Below are positions 17,649-26,033 of a stretch of 64,000 nt of DNA, piece after piece. Source of the DNA: Clostridium sp. C105KSO13 (GTDB lineage Bacteria; Bacillota; Clostridia; Lachnospirales; Lachnospiraceae); NCBI RefSeq assembly GCF_001517425.1, contig NZ_FBWL01000169.1:124001-188000 (forward strand), written 5' to 3'. The translations under genes were made by a program, and so were the position numbers. Every line of letters starts with the position of its first letter. Position 1 is the first letter of the stretch. A model generated the notes under the pieces. The model worked only from the letters and a program-made list of their open reading frames with translations. It was not told the DNA's origin and did no database searches.

Positions 17649-17677
17649 TTGAATATACCGATATATTGTGGTATCAT
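17649..17677 (+). promoter_or_regulatory. nrdAB promoter with an NrdR-box-like sequence in the spacer
   Basis: TTGAAT at 17649-17654, 17-base spacer, TATCAT at 17672-17677. The spacer contains ATATATTGTG, which matches one half and the centre of the NrdR consensus ACACTATATATTGTGT; the other half (TACCG) is poor. An NrdR site between -35 and -10 would repress RNR genes when ATP/dATP levels are adequate. Only one box is seen, whereas known NrdR sites usually come in pairs, so the operator call is tentative. Confidence 0.5.
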
Positions 17678-17714
17678 AAATTATAAACCACAACAAATGG
17701 TATGGAGGTGTAAA

Positions 17715-20045
17715 ATGCCTATGAAAATATGTAAAAAGGCTCATAAGGATGAAGTGAAGAGGAGTATCTTTTATAACAAGGATAGAACGGAAAAACAAAA
17801 TCCCAGCCGTAGTATTGTAGCAGAGTTCCGGAACCTTCCGGAGATTTCGGATGTTCTGAAGAAAATAGAAAAGGAGTATCCCCAGGATGAGTATAAGCTG
17901 GAAAAGCTGAACACTAGGTTTCAGGGATTTTTAACCCCCAGTCTAACAGACGAAGATAAGCTGTCTGTATTGATAAAAGCATCCGCAGAGCTGACCACAC
18001 AGGAAGCTCCAAAATGGGAGATGATTGCAGCCAGAATCAGGATGCTTCAGTTTGAAGTTCAGTTAGCTGAGAGTAGGAAGACTTTGCAGATTCACAATTT
18101 TTACGAGAAAGTCAGTTATCTTACGAAACTGGGACTGTATGGAGACTACATACTGGAAAATTATTCCGAGGAAGAACTGGGACAATTTGAATCCTGGATC
18201 TGCCCCGACAGAAATAAACTGCTGACATATTCCGGCCTTGATCTGCTTCTCAAGCGCTATGTGATATGCAGTAAAAGCGGGGAGCCTCTGGAGACTCCCC
18301 AGGAAATGTTCATGGGGATTGCTATGCATCTCGCCATGAAGGAAGAGAAAGACAGAAGTGTCTGGGTCAAACGTTTTTATGATATGCTAAGCACTTTAAA
18401 AGTGACAATGGCTACCCCTACTCTGGCAAATTCGAGAAAACCCTATCATCAGCTTTCCTCCTGCTTTATTGACACGGTACCTGACAGCCTGGATGGAATT
18501 TACCGCAGCATTGATAATTTTGCGAAGGTCAGCAAGTATGGCGGCGGTATGGGCATGTATTTTGGAAAGGTACGGGCAAGCGGCAGTTCTATCCGAGGGT
18601 TTGAGGGCGCGGCAGGCGGCGTTATCCGTTGGATAAGACTTGCCAATGACACAGCCGTAGCGGTAGATCAGCTTGGAGTGCGCCAGGGGGCCGTGGCGGT
18701 TTATCTGGATGTGTGGCACAGAGACTTACCGGAGTTTTTATCTTTGAGAACCAACAACGGGGATGAGAGAATGAAGGCACATGATGTATTTCCCGCTGTA
18801 TGCTATCCGGATTATTTCTGGGAGCAGGCCAGGGATAACATAGAAGGAGACTGGTACCTGATGTGTCCCCACGACATATTGACAGTGAAAGGTTATGCCC
18901 TGGAGGACTCCTTCGGAGAGGAATGGAAAGAAAAATATCTGGACTGCGTACAGGATGACCGAATTAAGAAACGTGTCATACTGGTAAAGGATGTCCTTCG
19001 TCTGATTATCCGCAGTGCAGTAGAGACAGGCACCCCCTTTGCTTTTAACCGTGATACGGTGAACAGGGCAAACCCCAACAAACATAAAGGCATGATTTAC
19101 TGCAGCAACCTGTGTACGGAAATTGCCCAGAATATGAGTGCTATTGATTTGGTGGAGCAGCAAACGAAGACTGTAGACGGTGAGAAAGTGGTGGTGACCG
19201 TAACCAAGCCCGGGGAATTTGTAGTGTGTAATCTGGCCAGTCTGTCACTGGGACATATTCGTGTAGAAGACTACGAAGAACTGTCCTATATTACCGAGAG
19301 TGCGGTCAGAGCGCTGGATAATGTAATTGATCTGAATTTTTTCCCAGTGCCCTATGCCAGAATCAATAATCAGAAATACCGCCCTGTTGGACTGGGTGTA
19401 AGCGGGTATCACCATATGCTTGCAAAGCGCGGCATCCGCTGGGAGAGTCAGGAACATCTGGATTTTACGGAGAAAGTTTTTTCGGACATTCACTATGCTG
19501 CAGTGGATGCAAGCTGTAACATTGCTGCCGAGAAGGGCAGCTATGAATATTTCCAGGGCAGTGACTGGCAGACAGGGGAATACTTTTGCAGCAGGAATCT
19601 TGTGGATGAACGATGGGAGAGGCTGGCGAAAAAGGTGGCTGGTCAGGGGCTCAGAAATGGCTATCTTCTGGCCACAGCGCCTACCAGCAGCACAAGCATT
19701 ATAGCCGGAACAACGGCAGGTATGGATCCGGTGATGAACCGGTATTTTCTGGAGGAAAAGAAGAACGGCCTGATGCCCAGGGTGGCGCCAGATCTCTCGC
19801 CGAAAACATTCTGGTATTATAAAAATGCCCATCTGATCAATCAGACATGGTCTGTAAGGGCCTGCGGAATCCGCCAGCGCCATATTGATCAGGCACAGAG
19901 CATGAACCTGTATATTACCAATGAATATACTTTTCGCAAAATACTGGATCTCTATCTTCTTGCATGGGAAGAGGGAGTCAAAACAATTTATTACATTCGT
20001 TCACGAAGTCTTGAAGTGGACGAGTGTGAGGTGTGTTCTTCCTGA
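17715..20045 (+). CDS. nrdA: Ribonucleoside-diphosphate reductase alpha subunit (class I)
   Basis: 776 residues. The large subunit reduces ribonucleoside diphosphates. Visible motifs are the redox Cys in SSCFIDTVPDSL, the GGGMGMYFGKVRASGS phosphate-binding region, the active-site N-x-C-x-E segment SNLCTEI, and PTSSTSIIAGTTAGMDPV. The C-terminal tail has the shuttle cysteine pair Cys771 and Cys774 (ECEVCSS). The start at ATG 17715 is set by GGAGGTG eight bases upstream; a longer in-frame start at 17604 would lie upstream of the promoter and is rejected. The N-terminal region is shorter than a full ATP-cone. The beta subunit gene follows. Confidence 0.93.
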   Translation: MPMKICKKAHKDEVKRSIFYNKDRTEKQNPSRSIVAEFRNLPEISDVLKKIEKEYPQDEYKLEKLNTRFQGFLTPSLTDEDKLSVLIKASAELTTQEAPKWEMIAARIRMLQFEVQLAESRKTLQIHNFYEKVSYLTKLGLYGDYILENYSEEELGQFESWICPDRNKLLTYSGLDLLLKRYVICSKSGEPLETPQEMFMGIAMHLAMKEEKDRSVWVKRFYDMLSTLKVTMATPTLANSRKPYHQLSSCFIDTVPDSLDGIYRSIDNFAKVSKYGGGMGMYFGKVRASGSSIRGFEGAAGGVIRWIRLANDTAVAVDQLGVRQGAVAVYLDVWHRDLPEFLSLRTNNGDERMKAHDVFPAVCYPDYFWEQARDNIEGDWYLMCPHDILTVKGYALEDSFGEEWKEKYLDCVQDDRIKKRVILVKDVLRLIIRSAVETGTPFAFNRDTVNRANPNKHKGMIYCSNLCTEIAQNMSAIDLVEQQTKTVDGEKVVVTVTKPGEFVVCNLASLSLGHIRVEDYEELSYITESAVRALDNVIDLNFFPVPYARINNQKYRPVGLGVSGYHHMLAKRGIRWESQEHLDFTEKVFSDIHYAAVDASCNIAAEKGSYEYFQGSDWQTGEYFCSRNLVDERWERLAKKVAGQGLRNGYLLATAPTSSTSIIAGTTAGMDPVMNRYFLEEKKNGLMPRVAPDLSPKTFWYYKNAHLINQTWSVRACGIRQRHIDQAQSMNLYITNEYTFRKILDLYLLAWEEGVKTIYYIRSRSLEVDECEVCSS

Positions 20046-20139
20046 TGAAAATATGATATTATGACATTGGGGCACGTAGATGTCATATTGCACATAAGAA
20101 AACTAAAAAAGAAAAAAATTTAGACAGGAGAACTTAAAG

Positions 20140-21183
20140 ATGGCAGGATTGGTAAAGAAACCATTATTTAACCCGGATGGGGACACTGATGCGGCAAAGA
20201 GAAGACTAATTGGAGGCAACACTACAAATCTCAATGACTTTAACCACATGAAATATACATGGGTCAGCAGCTGGTACCGTCAGGCTATGAACAATTTCTG
20301 GGTGCCGGAAGAAATTAATTTAAATGTCGACATCAAAGACTATAGAATGCTGCCCCCCATTGAGCGCAGAGCTTACGATAAGATACTGTCTTTTCTAATA
20401 TTTTTGGACAGCATGCAGACTGCAAACCTTCCGAACATTGAAGAGTACATTACGGCAAACGAAGTCAACCTGTGTCTTTCTATTCAGACGTTCCAGGAAG
20501 CAGTACACAGTCAAAGTTACAGCTACATGCTGGATACAATCTGTGAGCCACAGGAGCGCAACGATGTATTGTATCAGTGGAAAGAGGACAAACATTTGTT
20601 AGAACGCAATACATTTATTGGAAATCTCTATAATGATTTTCAGAAGGAAAAGACTCTTGAAAAGCTGACGTGTACTTTGGTTGCGAACTATATTCTGGAA
20701 GGAATTTATTTTTACAGTGGCTTTATGTTCTTTTATAATCTGGGACGAAATCAGAGGATGCCGGGGTCTGTCCAGGAAATACGTTACATAAACCGGGATG
20801 AAAACACACATCTGTGGCTGTTTCGCAGTATCCTGTCCGAACTGAAAAAGGAGGAGCCGCAGCTCTTTATCCCCGAAAAGGAAAAAATTTACCGGGACAT
20901 GATAAAGGAAGGCTGTGAACAGGAAATCCGCTGGGGACATTATGTAATCGGAGATGATATTGAAGGTCTGAACCGGGAGATGGTTACTGATTATATACAG
21001 TATCTGGGAAATCTGCGCTGCACTGGGCTGGGATTTAAACCAATTTATGAAGGACATGAGAGCGAACCGGAGAGCATGACCTGGGTCAGCCAGTTTTCCA
21101 ATGCAAACCTAATCAAGACAGATTTCTTTGAAGCCAAGAGCACGGCATATGCCAAAAGTAGTGCACTGGTTGATGACCTGTAG
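20140..21183 (+). CDS. nrdB: Ribonucleoside-diphosphate reductase beta subunit (class I)
   Basis: 347 residues of the ferritin-like radical-generating subunit. Metal ligands are recognisable: Asp in FLDSMQ near residue 88, Glu120 and His123 in EAVHSQSY, Glu and His in DENTHLW near 222, and EQEIRWGHYV near 265. Tyr127, seven residues after Glu120, fits the radical tyrosine of class Ia/Ib enzymes. The gap from nrdA is 94 bases and contains a small hairpin (ATGACAT/ATGTCAT), so the two are likely co-transcribed. GACAGGAG precedes the ATG. A class I, oxygen-using RNR in a strict anaerobe suggests tolerance of microaerobic conditions. Confidence 0.93.
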   Translation: MAGLVKKPLFNPDGDTDAAKRRLIGGNTTNLNDFNHMKYTWVSSWYRQAMNNFWVPEEINLNVDIKDYRMLPPIERRAYDKILSFLIFLDSMQTANLPNIEEYITANEVNLCLSIQTFQEAVHSQSYSYMLDTICEPQERNDVLYQWKEDKHLLERNTFIGNLYNDFQKEKTLEKLTCTLVANYILEGIYFYSGFMFFYNLGRNQRMPGSVQEIRYINRDENTHLWLFRSILSELKKEEPQLFIPEKEKIYRDMIKEGCEQEIRWGHYVIGDDIEGLNREMVTDYIQYLGNLRCTGLGFKPIYEGHESEPESMTWVSQFSNANLIKTDFFEAKSTAYAKSSALVDDL

Positions 21184-21205
21184 AAATAATAATTAAAGTA
21201 TATAA

Positions 21206-21249
21206 AAATGGATAGTTATCCCATGGATGTGGGGAACTATCCATTTTTT
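21206..21249 (+). terminator. Intrinsic terminator of nrdAB
   Basis: AATGGATAGTT (21208-21218) pairs with AACTATCCATT (21235-21245), followed by TTTTT. Confidence 0.85.
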
Positions 21250-21290
21250 CTTCCAAAGGCAGGAAAAGGCGATTCTAAATTAAAAATCCA

Positions 21291-21848
21291 TTAGTTTGCA
21301 TAATCGCCCACTTTGTTATATATACGCCCGATTAAGGAATAAAGCGGTTTAAAAAGGAATAAAGCAACAAAAAAGTTGCCAATGCCGTGTACGATGTCAT
21401 AAGGAATTCCTGCGCCCCACCATGCAAGCATTGCCCCTGCGCCGCCAATGAAGAGGTAGGGAATGGCACAGAGAAAACCAAAAGCAAAACCAAACATGGA
21501 ACTGATAATAGCCCATTCTAGTACGCTTTGATTTTTACGCAGCAGGTAGGTAACGATGAATAGAATGGTCCAGACGTACAGGTACATCAGCCACCAAATG
21601 CCAAAACCGTAAAAAAGTCCTTCCAACAAAGCAAATGTATAAATTATGTATAAAGTTTTAAAGCGGTAGATCAGAGTGAAGATGATAATCAACAGGGAAG
21701 TAATTTCAATATTTGGCAAAAACCCTAAGGCAACTTGAAGGACAAAAAGTAAAGCAGCACTAAGAGCCAGAATAGTGAGCTCTCTAACTGTTAAATGGGT
21801 GTCGCTCTTTTCTTTATTCTTGAGTTTCATAGACAATTTTGAATTCAT
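21291..21848 (-). CDS. ECF transporter S component
   Basis: About 185 residues with five to six hydrophobic segments and the ECF S-component opening TVRELTILALSAALLFVLQ, in which the AxxxA-type motif contacts the shared EcfT. It should be the substrate-specific subunit of a vitamin importer using housekeeping EcfAA'T encoded elsewhere. The start is uncertain: ATG 21848 and ATG 21830 both overlap the upstream DUF4430 gene and neither has a good ribosome site, so translational coupling is likely. The substrate is not readable from sequence; the DUF4430 partner suggests a large cofactor such as a cobalamin-like compound (inference). Confidence 0.82.
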   Translation of the reverse strand: MNSKLSMKLKNKEKSDTHLTVRELTILALSAALLFVLQVALGFLPNIEITSLLIIIFTLIYRFKTLYIIYTFALLEGLFYGFGIWWLMYLYVWTILFIVTYLLRKNQSVLEWAIISSMFGFAFGFLCAIPYLFIGGAGAMLAWWGAGIPYDIVHGIGNFFVALFLFKPLYSLIGRIYNKVGDYAN

Positions 21849-22227
21849 CGCCGTCAGCAACCGGCTGTTCAGCTATGCCGTAATTACAGTACTCCCCGTT
21901 TACATAAAAAGACCAGTAAGCTTTGTCCTTATTAAAATCGGCAGATTCCCCGTTTACCTCCGTAATCATTAAGCCATAGTCACCTTCACTGCCTTTATAA
22001 GTTAGGCCTTCAGTATCATCCAATGCCTGCTGTAAGTATTCAGCATCCGTTTTTACAGTGTAATTCTTTTCTTCAGCATTACTGTCAACTACCGTAACGG
22101 TTATAGTTTTGTTACCGCCGGAAGTCGTTGGTTTAAATTTCGTGTAAGCAAAAAGTAAGCCGGCCAGTATCACTAAGAGAACCACCAAACCAATTATAAT
22201 ATGTTTCTTTGAGTTATTCTTTGTCAT
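21814..22227 (-). CDS. DUF4430 (transcobalamin C-terminal-like) membrane-anchored protein
   Basis: 137 residues: a Lys-rich start, one hydrophobic segment (about 9-28, IIIGLVVLLVILAGLLFAY) acting as signal anchor, then a DUF4430 domain (about 40-135) with the characteristic WSFYVNGEYCNYGIAEQPVADGDEFKIVYE ending in two recognisable pieces, WSFYVNG and VADGDEF. DUF4430 resembles the C-terminal beta domain of intrinsic factor and transcobalamin. It would sit outside the membrane next to the ECF S component whose gene overlaps its 3' end, probably as a ligand-capturing partner. GAAAGG lies ten bases before the ATG. Confidence 0.82.
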   Translation of the reverse strand: MTKNNSKKHIIIGLVVLLVILAGLLFAYTKFKPTTSGGNKTITVTVVDSNAEEKNYTVKTDAEYLQQALDDTEGLTYKGSEGDYGLMITEVNGESADFNKDKAYWSFYVNGEYCNYGIAEQPVADGDEFKIVYETQE

Positions 22228-22449
22228 AATTAAATATCCTTTCTTTTGTAAATTGACTATACCATTATAATATAAATGGGCGAAATATGTTAGTGAAAGT
22301 TAAAGAATATTTGTAATTTTTTAATTTCCGTAAATTTTCAAATTAAATGAAACCCTCATATCCGTTAGCAGTTGCATTAACTTTAAGAATCCGAAAGGTT
22401 GCATTACGTATGATAAGTTTTGTATGATTCTTCTTGTCCTGTCTGGGAA

Positions 22450-22792
22450 TACGATTGGAGAGCAACCCGGACTGGTGCTTCTGGGATTATCCCATCATCG
22501 AGCTGGCGGACAAAACTATGGGAATCATCAACAAAGAAAACATTGCCAAGATAAAGGATGGGATCATCATTCTGAACAACTCTAGGGGCCCTCTGATTGT
22601 AGAGGAGGACTTAAGGGATGCGTTAAATAGCGGGAAAGTAGCGGGTGCAGGCCTGGATGTAGTCTCCACAGAACCTATCAAAGGGGAGAATCCCCTTCTG
22701 CAGGCAAAGAACTGCATTATTACGCCCCATATCTCCTAGGCTCCCAAAGAATCCAGACAGAGACTGATTGCTATATTAGACTATGTGATTAT
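22450..22792 (+). pseudogene. Remnant of a D-2-hydroxyacid dehydrogenase
   Basis: Translation gives NPDWCFWDYPIIELADKTMG followed at once by IINKENIAKIKDG, then IILNNSRGPLIVEEDLRD and GAGLDVVSTEPIKGENPLL up to ITPHIS, a stop, and in-frame APKESRQRLIAILDYVI. Both halves match the 2-hydroxyacid dehydrogenase family, but the segment between KTMGII and NKENIA, which should hold the GxGxxG NAD-binding core and about 70 residues, is missing. The stop after HIS truncates it further. There is no intact N terminus. A dead gene produced by internal deletion. Confidence 0.8.
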
Positions 22793-22825
22793 TAGATTAT
22801 TTCGATAAGAACATACAGATCAATG

Positions 22826-22871
22826 ACAGTTCAGTCATCAGCTCTATTTCGCATGACTGAACTGTTTTTTT
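22826..22871 (+). terminator. Strong intrinsic terminator
   Basis: ACAGTTCAGTCAT pairs perfectly with ATGACTGAACTGT around a 14-base loop, followed by seven T. It is well preserved although the gene before it is decayed. Confidence 0.85.
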
Positions 22872-22913
22872 GGTTTGCGATACAATATATAAAGAGCAGG
22901 ATAGCTTTGGAGT

Positions 22914-23212
22914 GTGTCCGCTCCGGCTCAGGCTGCAGGTATCACTGTACTGGACGAAGCGGACAGGGTGAAGAAAACCAGAATTCTTGTTACTGAGGAA
23001 CGAACAAATCTGGAGAAGGAATTAGAGCGAATAGGTGTCACATTTTTCGGTCCTCCGTTAATTATATGCTTTTGAAAAGCAGTTATGATTTGTTTGCTCT
23101 GTTGAAAGAAAAAAGACCTATAGTCTATAGAGAAACTGAATATACGCTGGCACCGGTAATCACTGCGATTGGCCTCTCAATCTTGAGGAGTCGGCATAAC
23201 TTTGTTAAATAG
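22914..23212 (+). pseudogene. Remnant of a class I/II PLP aminotransferase (HisC/CobD-like)
   Basis: 22914-23070 reads VSAPAQAAGITVLDEADR then KTRILVTEERTNLEKELERI and GVTFF, resembling the small-domain region of histidinol-phosphate aminotransferase/threonine-phosphate decarboxylase (VPAQAAG, ERxxLxxxL). After a frame change near 23050 the sequence continues as SVNYMLLKSSYDLFALLKEK, fitting the family's N(F/Y)-L-L segment. The catalytic large domain with the PLP lysine is absent. A 3' fragment only. Confidence 0.6.
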
Positions 23213-23274
23213 TATAAAATTAGTATCAGTGACTTTGAAGAATGTTGAATCTATAGTATTTAGGGCACAATAAA

Positions 23275-23345
23275 AGCAGATAACGGGAATCGAACCCGCC
23301 TCTCCAGCTTGGGAAGCTGGCATTCTACCAATGAACTATATCTGC
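23275..23345 (-). tRNA. tRNA-Gly, anticodon CCC
   Basis: On the minus strand a full cloverleaf is formed: acceptor GCAGATA/TATCTGC, D arm with AGTTCATTGGTAGAAT, anticodon stem CCAGC/GCTGG with loop TTCCCAA (anticodon CCC), T arm GCGGGTTCGATTCCCGT. Discriminator base T; CCA is not encoded. It reads GGG glycine codons. Confidence 0.95.
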
Positions 23346-23461
23346 ATCACGAAAATTATTATACCGCTTTTATCATGTAAAAGCAAGCAATAATTTCCCG
23401 ATTTTTCTGTGTTGAATTTAAGCGTTGAATTTAAGTAACTTACTTCTCCAGAGAAGGGGCG

Positions 23462-24178
23462 CTATTTCTTTAGAATTGCTTCCAAAATATCATGTATATG
23501 CATGGACTTTGAGAATATCTGGTACTCCGGTTCACGGATGTCCTCCAGATAATGTGCATCTGAACTGCTTATGATATTGCACTGCACAAAGTATGGGTGC
23601 CTTTGCTGTATTTGGTGTAAGTTCTTTAAATCGTGAAATTCTGCACAGGTGAAAGTGCTGCCTGAAGGTACAAACCCCAGGTTTGATAAGATGCTGGAAG
23701 AGTTTTTGTCCACATGTGCAGGATAAGCAATTCCATGAAAAGAAGACACCAGGGAGAATACAGTATCAAAAGATATATCTGTAGAGCTGATAAGGAGATT
23801 CTCTACAGTTCCGGTCACTTCATCGTGATCATTCATAATCTTCTGGCTGCCGAAGATTTCTTCTTTATTTTTAACAGGCAGTATATGCTCATAGACACAG
23901 GCATCAAAACGAAGTGCATCTTCCAGTGTGGAAAAGAGACAGATTACATGTACTTCTTCTACCGTGCACAGTTCCATTCCCGGAATCACGATGACACCAT
24001 AGGTTTGTCCGTGGTGCATGGCGGCCGGACAGTTTTTGCAGCTGTTATGGTCCGTCAGTGCGATAACATCCAGCTTTTTTACGGAGGCCATCCCCACAAT
24101 GTTGGCGGGAGTCATATCATCATTTCCGCATGGGGAAAGACAGGAGTGGATATGCAGGTCGTAATATAATCCAGTCAT
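23462..24178 (-). CDS. PHP-domain phosphoesterase, last gene of the hydrogenase-linked minus operon
   Basis: 238 residues. PHP motifs are present: DLHIHSCLSPCG near 7-18, TDHNS near 42-46, an MELCT segment near 67, HVDKN near 154 and SSDAHYLED near 204. These His/Asp residues form the polynuclear metal site of PHP hydrolases (DNA polymerase PHP domains, histidinol phosphatase, nucleotide phosphoesterases). The substrate is unknown. It overlaps the DRTGG gene by four bases (ATGA), so it is translationally coupled to the sensory hydrogenase operon. Confidence 0.85.
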   Translation of the reverse strand: MTGLYYDLHIHSCLSPCGNDDMTPANIVGMASVKKLDVIALTDHNSCKNCPAAMHHGQTYGVIVIPGMELCTVEEVHVICLFSTLEDALRFDACVYEHILPVKNKEEIFGSQKIMNDHDEVTGTVENLLISSTDISFDTVFSLVSSFHGIAYPAHVDKNSSSILSNLGFVPSGSTFTCAEFHDLKNLHQIQQRHPYFVQCNIISSSDAHYLEDIREPEYQIFSKSMHIHDILEAILKK

Positions 24179-24507
24179 AACTTTCTGGCCTCGTAAACCT
24201 TCAAAGCTATATCAAAAACGGGAAGTTCTGTGGAGAGGATTGCAATCCTTTCCTTTTCGGCCTGTGCCAGGGTGTTTTCATCTAGTGCAGCATTTTCTGC
24301 CAGGATGATGCAGGCGGTGTCTGTCAGAGAAGCGACGGCCAGTGTGTTTTTATTTCCCATCACTGTTACCCAAACGCTGTCAGCCGGAGCCTTACTCATG
24401 GCAATGCTTAACAGGTCGCAGCAAAAGATTTTAGAAATTTTACGCTGAGGGTTTCCGCTTGTCAGCACTTTGCAATCGGGTAAATCTAAAACAGTCTGTA
24501 CAATCAT
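24175..24507 (-). CDS. DRTGG-domain protein (second copy)
   Basis: 110 residues, essentially a single DRTGG-type domain (KVLTSGNPQRKISKIFCCDLLS, then VASLTDTACIILAENAALD). DRTGG domains occur between CBS domains and in phosphotransacetylases; as free-standing small proteins they are found with clostridial [FeFe]-hydrogenase operons. Function unknown; a regulatory or ligand-binding role is likely. AAAGGG lies ten bases before the ATG at 24507. It follows the hydrogenase-like gene by four bases and overlaps the PHP gene. Confidence 0.75.
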   Translation of the reverse strand: MIVQTVLDLPDCKVLTSGNPQRKISKIFCCDLLSIAMSKAPADSVWVTVMGNKNTLAVASLTDTACIILAENAALDENTLAQAEKERIAILSTELPVFDIALKVYEARKL

Positions 24508-24511
24508 ATTC

Positions 24512-25915
24512 TTAGTTCCCTTTCTCATCATTTTCTTCCGGAACCCCAAATCCGCCCAGTTCCGCAGTCAGCTTATGTATATATTCGTGGAGTAATTTTG
24601 TACTTTCATCTTCAAAATCGCAGGAACGGCCGGATGCTTTAGATAAAAAGTCAATCTCTTTGGAGAGATCGGCGATATGCTCACGCAGGACATAGATGCA
24701 GTCATTGCTGGTGGCGTCCCCTCTTACAATATCCTCTGCAAGAGTCTGGCATGTAGGTGCGCCGCAGGAACCACAGTCAAGACCCGGGAATTTTTTCGTG
24801 AGTTCCTCCACAGTACTCATCATTTCAAGGCTTTCTTTAAAAGTGCTTCCCAGCCGAAACACAGGTTCATAGGTTATTTTATTATCCCATAGGATATCTT
24901 CTACTTCAGGATAGCAGGAAAGATGGCTTTTTGAAACCGGCTGATACCGCTGAAGACGTTTGGATTTTGCTGTCGCTACATAACCATTCTCCACATTGAG
25001 GGTACCTCCCACACAGCCTCCGTTACAGGCGTTTAGCTCAATGAATTTAAGGCCGTGTATTTTCTCATCCTCTATTCCTTCCAGGACACGCATAATATTT
25101 ACAATGCCGTCGGCTGCAAGATAATTGTCAATTAAGAGACCGCCCACTTCACCACCGGAACTTCCCCAGCCAAGTCCAATACGTCCGGTCATAGAAAGGG
25201 GCTTGAGTTGACTTTCATCCCTGGTCATGTGGGGAAGCAGCAGAGGATAAACATCCTTGATTGCCACTACATTGTCGATGCTGCTTTTTTCAATCCCGAG
25301 GGGGGCTTTCACATAAGAAACCTTTGAAGGGCAGGGGGATATAAAAATAATTCCTATGTCTGCAGGAGAGAGTCCTGTTTTTGCAATTGCCCGTGCTTTA
25401 GCAATCTCTGCCGCCACCTCCACAGGTGGTTTTATGGGCAGAAGCTTGGAGAGCAATGCGGGAAATTTCACACGAATCAGCCTCATTACAGATGGACAGG
25501 CGGAACTGATAAACGGACCTTCCTCCGTATGTTCCTTCATGTATTCCCTGGAAGCTTCAGAAACAAGCTCTGCAGCTGCGCTGACCTCAAATACATCGTC
25601 AAATCCCAATTTAAGAAGAGCATTGAGAACAATATCCACATTTGTAAGATTATTGTATTGTGCATAGAGCGATGGAGCCGGAAGTGCTACCGTGTATTTG
25701 TAGAGATTGAGTACATTTAGTGAATCATAAATAGGAATCTTTGCATGATGAGGGCAGTACCGGATACATCTCCCGCAGTCTATGCAGAATTTATCAATTA
25801 TATGAGCCTTTCCATTATGCACACGGATTGCCTGAGTAGGGCAGTATTTGATGCAGTTGATGCAGCCTCTGCAGACTTCTGTCTTAAGCCGGACAGAACG
25901 CACAAATTTATCCAT
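24512..25915 (-). CDS. [FeFe]-hydrogenase-like iron-sulfur protein with degenerate H-cluster motifs
   Basis: 467 residues. Two N-terminal [4Fe-4S] ferredoxin motifs (Cys15/18/21/25 and Cys44/47/50/54), a hydrogenase large-subunit-like domain (about 70-370), and a C-terminal four-cysteine Fe-S motif LDCGSCGAPTC (about 400-410). The H-cluster signatures are altered: L1 is SSACPS (one Cys, Cys140, where catalytic enzymes have TSCCP), L2 is SPCPSK (Cys195), L3 is ELNACNGGC (Cys297, Cys301). So cluster ligands may remain but the proton-transfer cysteine of L1 is lost. A sensor or scaffold rather than a turnover enzyme is inferred. No PAS domain. ATG 25915 follows AGAGGTG. Confidence 0.85.
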   Translation of the reverse strand: MDKFVRSVRLKTEVCRGCINCIKYCPTQAIRVHNGKAHIIDKFCIDCGRCIRYCPHHAKIPIYDSLNVLNLYKYTVALPAPSLYAQYNNLTNVDIVLNALLKLGFDDVFEVSAAAELVSEASREYMKEHTEEGPFISSACPSVMRLIRVKFPALLSKLLPIKPPVEVAAEIAKARAIAKTGLSPADIGIIFISPCPSKVSYVKAPLGIEKSSIDNVVAIKDVYPLLLPHMTRDESQLKPLSMTGRIGLGWGSSGGEVGGLLIDNYLAADGIVNIMRVLEGIEDEKIHGLKFIELNACNGGCVGGTLNVENGYVATAKSKRLQRYQPVSKSHLSCYPEVEDILWDNKITYEPVFRLGSTFKESLEMMSTVEELTKKFPGLDCGSCGAPTCQTLAEDIVRGDATSNDCIYVLREHIADLSKEIDFLSKASGRSCDFEDESTKLLHEYIHKLTAELGGFGVPEENDEKGN

Positions 25916-26033
25916 AAAATCACCTCTGCTTAAACTACTTGGTGAGGCCTTGACAAACCTAGTAGTAAAGTACAACCTGCCGGCTTAGCGAGGTCTTTTT
26001 GAGCTTAGCGGCATGGATGTTACCTTATATGTA

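Noticed and set aside
17604-17714. Upstream extension of nrdA to an ATG at 17604
   Set aside because: The segment contains the promoter and NrdR-like box, has no ribosome site, and GGAGGTG precedes ATG 17715.
23042-23212. HxlR-type regulator fragment in the last part of the aminotransferase remnant (EYTLAPVITAI)
   Set aside because: The similarity is a few residues only and the same frame fits a degraded aminotransferase end equally well.
23401-23461. Terminator after the PHP gene of the minus operon
   Set aside because: Only a four- to six-base stem (CTTCTC/GAGAAG) without a T run on the minus strand.
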